Shown here: positions 54,096-62,620 of the stretch, in pieces
Layout of the letters: the number at the start of each line of letters is the position of its first letter
Numbering within the stretch: the first letter of the stretch is position 1
Origin: Thioclava dalianensis
Lineage (GTDB): Bacteria > Pseudomonadota > Alphaproteobacteria > Rhodobacterales > Rhodobacteraceae
Direction: 5' to 3'
Assembly (NCBI RefSeq): GCF_000715505.1
Contig: NZ_JHEH01000001.1
Coordinates: forward strand, 186,001-250,000
Length of the DNA: 64,000 bases
Notes under the pieces: model-generated
Seen by the model: the letters and a program-made list of their open reading frames with translations, nothing else
Database searches by the model: none
What the model was told of the DNA's origin: nothing
Made by a program: the position numbers and the translations under genes

Positions 54096-54123
54096 TATTT
54101 ATATCGCACACGATACAATCGCA
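54096..54123. promoter_or_regulatory. OhrR operator, proximal to ohr
   Basis: Second copy of the 28-base unit; it contains a palindrome TATCG-CACA-CGATA (54102-54115). It is 15 bases before the ohr start, where bound OhrR would block transcription. Confidence 0.75.
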
Positions 54124-54137
54124 CGAAAGGAATCATC

Positions 54138-54566
54138 ATGAAGCCGACGAAAATTGCCTATTCCACCAAAGCAACCGCAACCGGTGGCCGCGACGGTCGC
54201 GCAACAACGCAAGATGGTGCGCTCGATCTGACGCTTGTGACCCCAAAAGAACTTGGCGGAGCAGGCGGCGACGGCGTCAATCCTGAGCAGCTCTTCGCCG
54301 CAGGCTATGCCGCCTGCTTTCTGAGCGCCCTGAATTTCCTTGCCGCACAGAAAAAGCAAAAGCTGCCCGAGTCGACCCATGTCAGCACCACCGTGGGAAT
54401 CGGCCCGACCGCCGAGAAGGGCTTTGCCCTGGACGTGCAAATCGAGGTCAGCCTGCCGGGCCTTGATCGTGAGATCGCGCAAGAGCTGATCGACGGCGCT
54501 CACAAAGTCTGCCCCTATTCGGATGCGACCCGCAATTCGCTTGAAATCACGCCGACCCTCGCCTGA
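54138..54566 (+). CDS. ohr: Organic hydroperoxide resistance protein
   Basis: A 142-residue OsmC/Ohr-fold thiol peroxidase that reduces fatty acid and other organic hydroperoxides. The catalytic Cys60 (FAAGYAACFLSAL) and resolving Cys125 (HKVCPYSDATRN) are in place, with the Arg of GGRDGRAT near the N-terminus. It works with lipoylated enzymes as electron donors, and the pdh operon next to it carries such lipoyl domains. GAAAGGA precedes ATG 54138. Confidence 0.96.
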   Translation: MKPTKIAYSTKATATGGRDGRATTQDGALDLTLVTPKELGGAGGDGVNPEQLFAAGYAACFLSALNFLAAQKKQKLPESTHVSTTVGIGPTAEKGFALDVQIEVSLPGLDREIAQELIDGAHKVCPYSDATRNSLEITPTLA

Positions 54567-54578
54567 TTACATGAAAAG

Positions 54579-54610
54579 GGCGGGCCTGCTCAGGCCCGCC
54601 CTTATTCTTC
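54579..54610. terminator. Bidirectional terminator after ohr
   Basis: 11-bp arms GGGCGGGCCTG and CAGGCCCGCCC with a two-base loop, preceded by AAAA (a T run on the minus strand) and followed by TTATTCTT, between ohr and the convergent gene at 54626. Confidence 0.85.
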
Positions 54611-54625
54611 CGGCGATGTCGCGCG

Positions 54626-56059
54626 TTACAATCCGTCGCGGCTCAGCGTGACACCATGGGTCTTGATCTCATCCGAGATCTGCGCGCCCGAGACGATCAG
54701 AACGCCTGCGCCGTCGCCGTCCTGCGCCACCTTGATCCCGGTGCCGCCATCGTCGTTGCCCATGCTCTTGCCACCAAGAATGGCGACCTCGACGTCGCCT
54801 TCGTCCTCTTGCTCAAAAGTCGCACCCGTGCCGCCATTCTGCTCCAGCGTTGCGTCACTCAGCACGGCAGACACGCCACCCGCGCCCGCTTCCGACATCT
54901 TGATCGAGTCATCGGTATTGTCGCGTGTTTCGACCTTCGAAACATTCAGCACGATATCACCCGCATCCTCTTCGTCGAAATCAAGCCCCTCATCGAGATT
55001 GCCAATGACGGTAGAGCGAGTCACGCTCGCGCGGATCGAACCCGCCCCGGCCTCGTCGATATCGAACCCGTCATCCAGATCGAGCCCGAACTCATAGGCC
55101 TCGACCGATCCGTCGTCATAGGTGCTGACCTCACGTTCAAAGCAGGCATCATCGGGCGAGCCTTTGACGGGACCGGGAATGTTCGCCTCTTGCATCGCGC
55201 CCGCCTCGAACTCTCCCTCAGGCATCTCGGGCATGAACGCGGCAAGAACTGCCGGGTCGCAATAGCCGCCGTTTGTATCGAAATGCGTGCCGGTCACATC
55301 GGTCCAGACATTGCCATCCTGCCCCTCGTCCAGTTCGACCCCATCGGCGCCGACATTGGTGAAGGTCGAATTGATCGCTGTGAAGCGGATATCGCCGGGT
55401 CCGCGCTCATCGACCCGCACGCCATCTGCGTCAAACGCACCGAACCCCAGATCGCGGACCATGACGTTCTCAAGATAAACCTCGATTCCGGCCGCCGAGC
55501 CCTCGCCCGCGCCACCGCCGCCCGATCCGCATTGCTCCGCCAAGGTGCAATCGGACACATGCACGCCCTTGCCAGCCACCCCCTGCACGGTGACATCGCG
55601 CAGGCTCAGCCGGACCACCCCAGTCTGATCATCGCGCAGATCGACGAAAATCCCTTTTCCCGGGGCGCCGGTCTTATCGCCGCGCGCTTTGATCGAATAC
55701 CCGCCCGGTCCCGAGAGCGTGACGCCCGACAGATCGAGATCCGCGCCCGCGCCGATCTTGAGCAAGGTCGCGTTGCCCGCCATCGTGATATCTTGTCCCG
55801 AGCCCACGATTACCAAAGGCGCGGTGCCCTCATAGTCGAGCGTGCTTTCAAGCGCGATCGGCCCTGCATGGCTCAACACGATCCGCGTCGTCGCATCGGA
55901 TTGCGCGGCCTGCGCCAACGCGGCGCGCAGCGAGCCTGCGCCGGAATCAGAGGCAGAGGTCACGGTGATCATCTCATCGGCATGGGCCGGAGCGGCCAAT
56001 GCCGCCGCCAGTGCCAGCGTGGCGCAGCTCGCAGTCAGAGCGCGGGTCGAAAACAGCAT
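54626..56059 (-). CDS. Secreted acidic parallel beta-helix-like repeat protein
   Basis: A 477-residue protein with a signal peptide ending APAHA/DE. Its opening ITVTSASDSGAGSLRAALAQA is the polymorphic outer-membrane/right-handed beta-helix start motif. Downstream, short units with Asp/Glu-rich turns and beta strands repeat, for example PGDIRFTAINSTFTNVGADGVELDE, AGSIRASVTRSTVIGNLDEGLDFDE, AGDIVLNVSKVETRDNTDDSIKM and EGDVEVAILGG, each near 35-45 residues. An insert with Cys-rich acidic loops lies in the middle. No catalytic motif of pectate lyases was seen, and no anchor or autotransporter domain, so it is probably released. AAAGGA precedes the ATG, at the edge of an inverted repeat. Confidence 0.72.
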   Translation of the reverse strand: MLFSTRALTASCATLALAAALAAPAHADEMITVTSASDSGAGSLRAALAQAAQSDATTRIVLSHAGPIALESTLDYEGTAPLVIVGSGQDITMAGNATLLKIGAGADLDLSGVTLSGPGGYSIKARGDKTGAPGKGIFVDLRDDQTGVVRLSLRDVTVQGVAGKGVHVSDCTLAEQCGSGGGGAGEGSAAGIEVYLENVMVRDLGFGAFDADGVRVDERGPGDIRFTAINSTFTNVGADGVELDEGQDGNVWTDVTGTHFDTNGGYCDPAVLAAFMPEMPEGEFEAGAMQEANIPGPVKGSPDDACFEREVSTYDDGSVEAYEFGLDLDDGFDIDEAGAGSIRASVTRSTVIGNLDEGLDFDEEDAGDIVLNVSKVETRDNTDDSIKMSEAGAGGVSAVLSDATLEQNGGTGATFEQEDEGDVEVAILGGKSMGNDDGGTGIKVAQDGDGAGVLIVSGAQISDEIKTHGVTLSRDGL

Positions 56060-56069
56060 TTCGAGGTCC

Positions 56070-56105
56070 TTTCATGGATGTCGCTTTGCGCGGTCATCCA
56101 TGAAA
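56070..56105 (-). promoter_or_regulatory. 11-bp inverted repeat in the leader of the beta-helix gene
   Basis: TTTCATGGATG (56070-56080) and CATCCATGAAA (56095-56105) match perfectly around 14 bases. The left arm ends directly at the AAAGGA ribosome site, so it could mask translation or be a dimeric operator. Confidence 0.55.
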
Positions 56106-56126
56106 CGCCAACATCACCCTTTCGTG

Positions 56127-56146
56127 ACAGTTTCCGAAAAAACTGT
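56127..56146 (-). terminator. Short hairpin after cysE
   Basis: ACAGTTT and AAACTGT arms, six bases of loop, seven bases past the cysE stop on the minus strand. Weak, without a T tail. Confidence 0.35.
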
Positions 56147-56152
56147 GAGCGA

Positions 56153-56959
56153 TCACCCGTTGCGCAGGATCTGGTCCATTTCCGAGGCCGGTCTATCGCA
56201 TCCCGCCTCGCCCACGACCTTGGCTGGCACGCCCGCCACGGTCTTGCAGTCAGGAATATCGGCCAGCACGACGGAGCCCGCCGCGATCCGCGAATTACGG
56301 CCCACGCGAATATTGCCCAGCACCTTGGCCCCGGCTCCGATCAACACGCCATCGCCGATTTTGGGGTGACGATCCTCGTCTTCCTTGCCGGTCCCGCCCA
56401 GCGTCACCGAATGCAGCATCGAGACATTATCGCCAACGACCGCAGTCTCGCCAATCACGATGGAATGGGCGTGATCCATCATCACGCCGCGCCCAATCCG
56501 CGCGCCGGGATGGATATCGACGCCAAACAGCTCCGAGGTGCGCATCTGCACGAAATAGGCCAGATCGCGACGGCCCTGAACGAAAAGCCAATGCGCGATG
56601 CGGTAGGATTGCAGCGCCTGAAACCCCTTGAAGAAGAGAAGCGGCTGAAGCAACCGATGGCAGGCCGGATCGCGGTCATATACTGCCACCAGATCGGCCC
56701 GGGCCGCTTGCCCCAGATCGGGCTCGGCGCCATAGGCCTCATCAGCGATCTCGCGCAGGATCTGCTCGCTCATCTCCCCCGAGGCCAGCTTCATCGAGAA
56801 CCGATAGGCCAGCGCGCGCTCCAGCGAGGAATGGTGCAAAAGCCCTGCATGAATCAGCGCGCCCAAAAGCGGCTCATCGCGCACTGCCGCCCGCGCCTCG
56901 TCGCAAATACGCGTCCAGACCGGGTCAACTGTCGCCATTTTCGGCATCGATTTCGTCAT
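56153..56959 (-). CDS. cysE: Serine O-acetyltransferase
   Basis: A 268-residue acetyltransferase that makes O-acetylserine for cysteine synthesis. A helical N-terminal domain precedes the left-handed beta-helix of hexapeptide repeats (DIHPGARIGRGVMMDHAHSIVIGETAVVGDN ... LIGAGAKVLGNIRVGRNSRIAAGSVVLADIP), with the catalytic Asp and His in the MMDHAH block. ATG 56959 has GGGAG six bases upstream. The gene following the GTA cluster is commonly cysE in this order, as seen here. Confidence 0.95.
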   Translation of the reverse strand: MTKSMPKMATVDPVWTRICDEARAAVRDEPLLGALIHAGLLHHSSLERALAYRFSMKLASGEMSEQILREIADEAYGAEPDLGQAARADLVAVYDRDPACHRLLQPLLFFKGFQALQSYRIAHWLFVQGRRDLAYFVQMRTSELFGVDIHPGARIGRGVMMDHAHSIVIGETAVVGDNVSMLHSVTLGGTGKEDEDRHPKIGDGVLIGAGAKVLGNIRVGRNSRIAAGSVVLADIPDCKTVAGVPAKVVGEAGCDRPASEMDQILRNG

Positions 56960-57026
56960 AGGGCTCTCCCTTTCGCACTTGAGCCTAACACATAGGTGAT
57001 TGGCCCGGTAGAGAAAGAGCAAATCT

Positions 57027-57314
57027 CTAATTTCGCGCCGATTGATATGCAAGAAGCGCCGTGCAGACCGCGCGCAGGGCCTCAAGATAGCAGGCATCAT
57101 TGGGATCGCGCGGCCCGGCCGGTTGATCGAGCGCCCATGACATCAGCGACCCGTTGCCCCATTTGGGATGTATGCGGCCCCGCCGGATTCGGTGCCAATC
57201 GGCGGCATCCGCCTGCGCAAGCGCCCGCTCCAGACGCGCGGCACGGCGGGCCTCGGGCCAGAGCATGGCCACCCGCGCCAAGGCGATCAGATCGCCATCC
57301 TGAACGGGGCGCAT
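57027..57314 (-). CDS. Small conserved-looking protein after the GTA cluster
   Basis: A 95-residue protein starting MRPVQDGDLIALARVAMLWP, then EARRAARLERALAQADAADWHRIRRGRIHPKWGNGSLMSWALDQP and a helical end. The start overlaps nothing and stands five bases after the g15 stop, with GGGAGG eight bases upstream, so it ends the GTA transcript. The frame extends further upstream to 57449 but that part overlaps g15 and is rejected. No family was recognised by eye; its position suggests a GTA-linked accessory role. Confidence 0.7.
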   Translation of the reverse strand: MRPVQDGDLIALARVAMLWPEARRAARLERALAQADAADWHRIRRGRIHPKWGNGSLMSWALDQPAGPRDPNDACYLEALRAVCTALLAYQSARN

Positions 57315-57318
57315 CGCC

Positions 57319-60300
57319 CTAGCCTCCCACCTGAATCTGCGCAAACAGCCCCGGCCCGTAGACATCCGAAAGCTGCGCCACGGCCAATGTGAAGCCCCCC
57401 GAAATCCCGTCAGCCATCCGCGCAGCCTCAGGGTAGATCCAATGCGCATCGCTCACCGTGACTTCGCGCCGGATCGCGGCCCCCTCTATCACACGTATAA
57501 GGTAGCGCTCGCGGACCTCGCCCAAGGGCACGTCATAGCCCGACCAATCATCGCCCCCGATCCGCGTGCGCCGGATCCACCCCAGCTCCCAATCGCCCCC
57601 CACGGCCTGCGCGCGCAGATGACACGGGGCCAGCGGGCGCAGCCCGATGCCGGAGAAAGCCTGCACCGTGTGAACATAGCTCGGATCGTCATAAGGCCGC
57701 CCCGCCGCCCCAATCCGGTAATGGCGCGCCTGATTGCGCAGGTTCGGCGGCAACACGATCTGCTCGGGCGCGCCGTTGAGCAGCACCACGACCGAACCCT
57801 CCGGCCAGACCTCCGGCATCAGCGCATCACTGCCCAACTGCCCCCGCAGACGCCCGCTGAGCTCAAAACTGCGAGCGCCCACAGGCAGAACCTCGGCGAA
57901 TTGGAAGATCTCCCAACGATCCGAACTGCCATCGCCAATCGCCATCACATTCGCGCCGTCCAGCACGGCCTGTTCACTGGCACTCGACAAGGCACCGCTG
58001 GCGAGCTTCACCCGCAGCCCCGGGCCGCGATCCCAAAGCCCCGGTCGCGCCCGCAAAAGCGGGCTGAGCGTCTCACCTATGATGGCACGTCGTCCGATCA
58101 CCGTGTTGCGCGCGTAGCCCGCATCCTCGGGCGCATCGTAAACCGCGACCGCGCCGGGCCAAGGCCGCGCACTGACCGCCAGATGCGGCGCATAAGGATC
58201 TTCCGCGCCCGTCAGCAGCGGCAGATCGAGAAATACCGGCGCGACCGGAACCGGCGGTTCAAAGGGTTTGAGCACGATCTCCCCCTCCGCCTCGTCCGAC
58301 GCCTCGTAAACCCCCGGCTCGACGCGGACTGCCTCGATCGCTAGCGCCTCGGCACGCTCCACCCGGTCGATCCGATAGCGCCCCGGCAGATCGGCCAGCT
58401 CAAGCCAGACCACATCGCCCGGCCCCAGCCACCCGAATGATGGCGGCAGCGAAAACCGCACCGTGTCGCGCGCCACCCGCGCCTCCGACAACCAGCGCTG
58501 CGTGATCCGCACCCCTTCAGCGCGTGTCAAAGCCAAAGGCACTTCGCTGGCCGAGGCCGCAGTTGAGGTCTCATCCGGAAACACAGCCTCCGCCGTGCGG
58601 GTCTCGAAACTGCCATCCGCCTCGACATAAGACAGACGCACCCGCCCCGACATCTCCGCCTCGCTCGCGCGACGCGCCTCAAGGCTCTGCGCATCGTCAT
58701 CAAGCGCCATGTGCGACGGGGCCAAACGCGCATCGACGCTCGCATCGCGCATCTTGAAAACCAACAGCCCATCGCGTTCCACCGCGTCAAACCCATAAGC
58801 AAGGCTTAGAGATTGCAGCGCCCCACGCGCGGTGATCGCACCATCGACCCGGTAGCCACGCACCACTCCCGCCAGACCGTGCGTATCAATCGCGGACAAA
58901 CCGGCACGCGCGCAGATCTCGCTGACCACATTGGACAGCGGCTGCGCGGTGGCCCGCCCCGAGATCCAATGGCCGCGCGCATAGTTACCCCCATCCGACC
59001 AGATCGCCTCAAGCGCTGGAAATTGCGGATAGGGCCGCGTGTCCCACGCCCAGACATGCGCGCGCGCCATGTCAATCATCGGTGCGCCGTAAACATCCGA
59101 GACCGGGTTGCGCGCGCCCTGATCCCAATAGCTCACCATCGCGCGCAGATATTGCATCTGCATGAAGTCATCGCGTCGCCCGTCGGAATAATGCGGCAGG
59201 CTGCTTTCCGAGCTTTTCGGATCAAGGAATTTGTTGGGCTGATTGGTGCCCTTGTCGACCGCCGCACAGCCCATCTCGGTGAACCAAATCGGCTTGGAAC
59301 GCGGAATCCATGCCGTCGGCGCCTCGCGGCGAACGCCCCCAACGCGCTCGTGGTGATCATTCTCCCACCAGCCGCGCAGATCCTTGTAGCGCCAGACCCA
59401 AGGCTCGTCATACGCGCCATCGGTGATCGGCGTGCGGATCTGCGCATCGCGATGCTCGGGCGAGGCATAGAACCAATCATAGCCCTCGCCGCCTTCGATA
59501 TTGGAGCGCAGATAATCCAGATCATAGATCGCGCCCCAATGGGCATCCGCGTGATGCTCTCCCTCGCGCCAATCCGACATCGGCATGTAATTGTCGATCC
59601 CGATGAAATCGATATTGTCATCGGCCCAAAGCGGATCGAGATGAAAGAACCGATCGCCATTTCCAGGCTGATAGCCGAAGTATTCCGACCAGTCGGCTGC
59701 ATAGCTGATCTTGGTCGCAGGCCCGAGGATAGCACGCACATCGGCGGCCAGCGCGCGCAATGCGGCCACCGCGGGAAGTCCGTCCCCCGGCCCGCGGATC
59801 TGGGTCAAGCTGCGCATCTCGGAGCTGATGCAGAACGCATCCACCCCGCCTGCCATCGCACATAGATGCGCGTAATGCAGGATGAATCTGCGCAGCGACC
59901 ATTCCGCGGGCCCCGAATAGTGAACTGTGTCCCCGGCTTGCGTGAAATCCCCCGGCGCTGCCTGCCCGAAGAAGGCAGAAACCTCTGCCTCAGCCGCCTG
60001 CGTGCCATCGGTCGAGCCTGCACGCCCCGGGGCTTGCGACAGCGTGATCCGCCCACGCCACGGCAACTCGGGCTGATCAGGCGCCCCACTCCAGGGATCG
60101 ACCCGGCCATTGCCCGCCAATTGCTCCATCAAAATGAAGGGATAGAACGTCACCGTCTTGCCCGCCGCGCGCAGCGCGCCGATCGCCTCGATCACCGCCC
60201 CATCAGCAGGCGTGCCGCCATAAACCGTGCGCCCGTCCAGCTTGACGATCTCGGAGGCATCCGACCGCCCAAGCCCAGACACGCGCCACGGCATCTCGCG

Positions 60301-61293
60301 CCCATCCACCAGCTTGCTCGCCACTTTGGGGCGCAGCGCGCAGGTACCGCAGCGCAGATCATCCCCGAACCACGACACCACCAAGGATGTGGCACCGCAT
60401 TCGGGTAGCTCCTCATCAAGCGCCTGCAAAGCCTGCGAAAAATCGGTGAGGCTGCCCGGCGCGTTTTGATTGACCGCCGCCATCTCCCCTGCCACGCCGA
60501 CGCCGTTATAGCCCTCCAGAGACGAGCCTGCCGGGTAGGCCGCCGCCGAGCCCAGACCGACCTCAAACACCCGGGTCGTGGCCAGCGCATATTCCCCGGT
60601 CCCCGGGATCAGCGCGACCCCGCGCACCCCGCGCGTCAAATCGGGCTCGGGATCGAGCACCGGACCCTGAGCCGCGCGCACCACCTCAAAGGTGAACTGC
60701 GGCACCCGGTTGCCAAATTGCCCCAGATCGAGATCTTCGAACACGACATAGGCAATCCCGCGATAGGCCGGAGCCATCTCGGCCCCCTCCACCGCTTCGA
60801 TTTTCGGGTCGGGCAGTTGATCCTCGCTCCCGGTATAGATCCGCAGGTTGAGAAGATCGGGATCGACCTCGGCGCCATCGGCCCAGATCCGCCCCACGCG
60901 CAGGATTTCGCCCTCTCCCAAGGCCACGGCAAGGCTCACCGAGTAACTATATTCGACATAGGTGGTCTTGGGCTGCCCCTTGCCTCCGCCGCTGGTCTGG
61001 CGCTGCTCGGTCTCGACAAAGCGCGTGGCCCAGATCACCTGCCCACCCACGCGCATCCGGCCCCAGACAAGGCTCAGCCCGTCGCCCTCTGACGCCCCCG
61101 TCAGCCGCAGCCGCTCCAGCCGCGCGCCCTCGACCCGGCGCGACCCCGATCCCAGAAGACGCTGATCAATCGCTTGGCCCAGAGTCGCCCCGACGGCGCG
61201 CCCGATCACCGCGCCCGAGAGGCCCAGAACTGTTCCCCAAACCCGCCACCGATTGCAGCCCCGGCTGCCGAAAGCAAAATCGTCGCCATTCAT
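57319..61293 (-). CDS. GTA baseplate megatron protein (g15), with N-terminal frame break
   Basis: A 1324-residue host-contact protein of the gene transfer agent tail. It has a central TIM-barrel region of roughly residues 390-760 (YAADWSEYFGYQPGNGDRFFHLDPLWADDNIDFIGIDNYMPMSDW) and phage-tail-like beta domains on both sides. The frame used here starts at ATG 61293, in an ATGA overlap with g14, and its first 19 residues (MNGDDFAFGSRGC...) look wrong: the neighbouring frame, from ATG 61289, reads MATILLSAAGAAIGGGFG, the expected start, and joins this frame only by adding one base near 61235-61238. See the finding on this break. Confidence 0.88.
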   Translation of the reverse strand: MNGDDFAFGSRGCNRWRVWGTVLGLSGAVIGRAVGATLGQAIDQRLLGSGSRRVEGARLERLRLTGASEGDGLSLVWGRMRVGGQVIWATRFVETEQRQTSGGGKGQPKTTYVEYSYSVSLAVALGEGEILRVGRIWADGAEVDPDLLNLRIYTGSEDQLPDPKIEAVEGAEMAPAYRGIAYVVFEDLDLGQFGNRVPQFTFEVVRAAQGPVLDPEPDLTRGVRGVALIPGTGEYALATTRVFEVGLGSAAAYPAGSSLEGYNGVGVAGEMAAVNQNAPGSLTDFSQALQALDEELPECGATSLVVSWFGDDLRCGTCALRPKVASKLVDGREMPWRVSGLGRSDASEIVKLDGRTVYGGTPADGAVIEAIGALRAAGKTVTFYPFILMEQLAGNGRVDPWSGAPDQPELPWRGRITLSQAPGRAGSTDGTQAAEAEVSAFFGQAAPGDFTQAGDTVHYSGPAEWSLRRFILHYAHLCAMAGGVDAFCISSEMRSLTQIRGPGDGLPAVAALRALAADVRAILGPATKISYAADWSEYFGYQPGNGDRFFHLDPLWADDNIDFIGIDNYMPMSDWREGEHHADAHWGAIYDLDYLRSNIEGGEGYDWFYASPEHRDAQIRTPITDGAYDEPWVWRYKDLRGWWENDHHERVGGVRREAPTAWIPRSKPIWFTEMGCAAVDKGTNQPNKFLDPKSSESSLPHYSDGRRDDFMQMQYLRAMVSYWDQGARNPVSDVYGAPMIDMARAHVWAWDTRPYPQFPALEAIWSDGGNYARGHWISGRATAQPLSNVVSEICARAGLSAIDTHGLAGVVRGYRVDGAITARGALQSLSLAYGFDAVERDGLLVFKMRDASVDARLAPSHMALDDDAQSLEARRASEAEMSGRVRLSYVEADGSFETRTAEAVFPDETSTAASASEVPLALTRAEGVRITQRWLSEARVARDTVRFSLPPSFGWLGPGDVVWLELADLPGRYRIDRVERAEALAIEAVRVEPGVYEASDEAEGEIVLKPFEPPVPVAPVFLDLPLLTGAEDPYAPHLAVSARPWPGAVAVYDAPEDAGYARNTVIGRRAIIGETLSPLLRARPGLWDRGPGLRVKLASGALSSASEQAVLDGANVMAIGDGSSDRWEIFQFAEVLPVGARSFELSGRLRGQLGSDALMPEVWPEGSVVVLLNGAPEQIVLPPNLRNQARHYRIGAAGRPYDDPSYVHTVQAFSGIGLRPLAPCHLRAQAVGGDWELGWIRRTRIGGDDWSGYDVPLGEVRERYLIRVIEGAAIRREVTVSDAHWIYPEAARMADGISGGFTLAVAQLSDVYGPGLFAQIQVGG

Positions 61294-61733
61294 CTGGCTC
61301 CCTCTGGAAATTGAAACCGCGCCACGATCCGCCGCCGCCAAGGCCGCGTCAGCGCACTCTCGACAACACCGTGACCGGAAAACGCGTGGATAAAGGCGGG
61401 GCGCGCACCCAGCTCCGAGACGATCCCCAGATGCTTGGCCACAGCCCCTGCGCGCATCCGAAACAGGATCACATCGCCCAAAGCCTCGCCCTGTGCTTGC
61501 GGGAGATGACGCGCCACGGCCCGCCACAACAGCTCTTCGCGGGCGGGCTCGGACCAATCCGCACTATAGCGCGGCACCGTTTCAGGCTCACTGCCATAAA
61601 GCGCGCGCCAGACCCCGCGCACCAGCCCGAGACAATCTGCGCCCACGCCACAGTACGCGCCCTGATGGAGATATGGCGTCCCGATCCAGCGCCGCGCAAT
61701 CTCAACCGCACGCGGCCCGACCGGCGCGCTCAC
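61290..61733 (-). CDS. GTA NlpC/P60 peptidase (g14)
   Basis: A 147-residue peptidoglycan hydrolase of the tail tip. The catalytic Cys in CGVGADCLGLVRG and the His in AVAKHLGIV and AFIHAFSGHG give the papain-like site of NlpC/P60 enzymes. It would thin the cell wall while DNA is delivered. It overlaps g13 by four bases and g15 by four bases, as expected for a tightly packed phage-like operon. Confidence 0.92.
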   Translation of the reverse strand: MSAPVGPRAVEIARRWIGTPYLHQGAYCGVGADCLGLVRGVWRALYGSEPETVPRYSADWSEPAREELLWRAVARHLPQAQGEALGDVILFRMRAGAVAKHLGIVSELGARPAFIHAFSGHGVVESALTRPWRRRIVARFQFPEGAR

Positions 61734-62620
61734 GAGAACAGGCTCCCGCCATCATGCGCACCGCCCTGAACCGGATATGAGACCAACCAGTCCTCACCCG
61801 GAACATGAGGAAAGCCTCGGAAATTAATGAAATTGCTGAACTTCTCACGGCAGGTGACGGCCCGCTTGTCGCATCCCGCCTCAAGCCGGACCAGATCGCC
61901 TGCCACCACGGGCGCGCCGATCGCCTGCCAAAGCTCGATCTCACGACCCTCCGCGCCAAACAGGTGATCGCCCTTGATCAGCCCGACGAGCCCCGCCGCC
62001 TCACCGCTGAGCACACGAAACCGCCCCTTCTCGAACCAGCGCGGCTGAAAGCCCGCCACGGCGACCAATTCAAACACCACGCGGTCGCGCGTCCTTGCCA
62101 CCGGCCCCTCAAAGGTGAAGCCCGGCTGCGCAAGATCGAACCGGCACGCGCCATCGCCCAGCACCGCCGCGCAGCGCGGGTGATAGACCCGGCCCCGCTC
62201 GACCGACAGCGCTTCGGCCAATCCGCGCAGCTCGGCCGTGAAAGCCCCCTCTTGCCGCGTAAGCTCCCCCAAGCTGCCGCGAAAGATCAGTGCATGTTCA
62301 TCCGGCTCCGCCCAGTTCACGATCCACGCCCACAGTTCGGCCCCGTCATAGCGCCCAGCCAGAATATCAGCCTCCGTGATCGCCTCGGAACTCAGCGCGC
62401 CGTAAACTTCGCTATTATCGACCGCGAGACCGGTCCCCTGCGCCAGCGCCTTCGCGGTCATGCCGCTTTCCGGGGCAAACCTGATCCCGGCAAACTCCAG
62501 CGCCCGGTCATGATCGGTGAAGCCCAAAACCTCACCATCGCTGCGCGTCACCGCCCAAGCCCGTGCCACCGTGCTGGACCCGCTCGCCAAATGCGCCTTC
62601 AAAGCGTCCGAATAGGTCAT
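61730..62620 (-). CDS. GTA baseplate hub protein, DUF2163 (g13)
   Basis: A 296-residue DUF2163 protein. N-terminal ARAWAVTRSDGEVLGFTDHDRAL, the EITEADILAGRYDGAELWAWIVNW stretch, and a C-terminal Cys-rich part (GCDKRAVTCREKFSNFINFRGFPHVPGED) are typical. From the published RcGTA structure I recall that the hub protein holds a Fe-S cluster through such Cys residues; this is memory rather than something visible here. It overlaps g12 by one base and g14 by four. Confidence 0.9.
   Translation of the reverse strand: MTYSDALKAHLASGSSTVARAWAVTRSDGEVLGFTDHDRALEFAGIRFAPESGMTAKALAQGTGLAVDNSEVYGALSSEAITEADILAGRYDGAELWAWIVNWAEPDEHALIFRGSLGELTRQEGAFTAELRGLAEALSVERGRVYHPRCAAVLGDGACRFDLAQPGFTFEGPVARTRDRVVFELVAVAGFQPRWFEKGRFRVLSGEAAGLVGLIKGDHLFGAEGREIELWQAIGAPVVAGDLVRLEAGCDKRAVTCREKFSNFINFRGFPHVPGEDWLVSYPVQGGAHDGGSLFS

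Noticed and set aside
54656-56995. 779-codon plus-strand frame across the beta-helix gene and cysE
   Set aside because: It runs antisense to two genes with clear families and signal peptides.
61235-61289. Programmed -1 frameshift in g15
   Set aside because: The codons around the G run do not form a slippery heptamer, and no downstream stem or pseudoknot is obvious; a plain one-base difference explains the data better.
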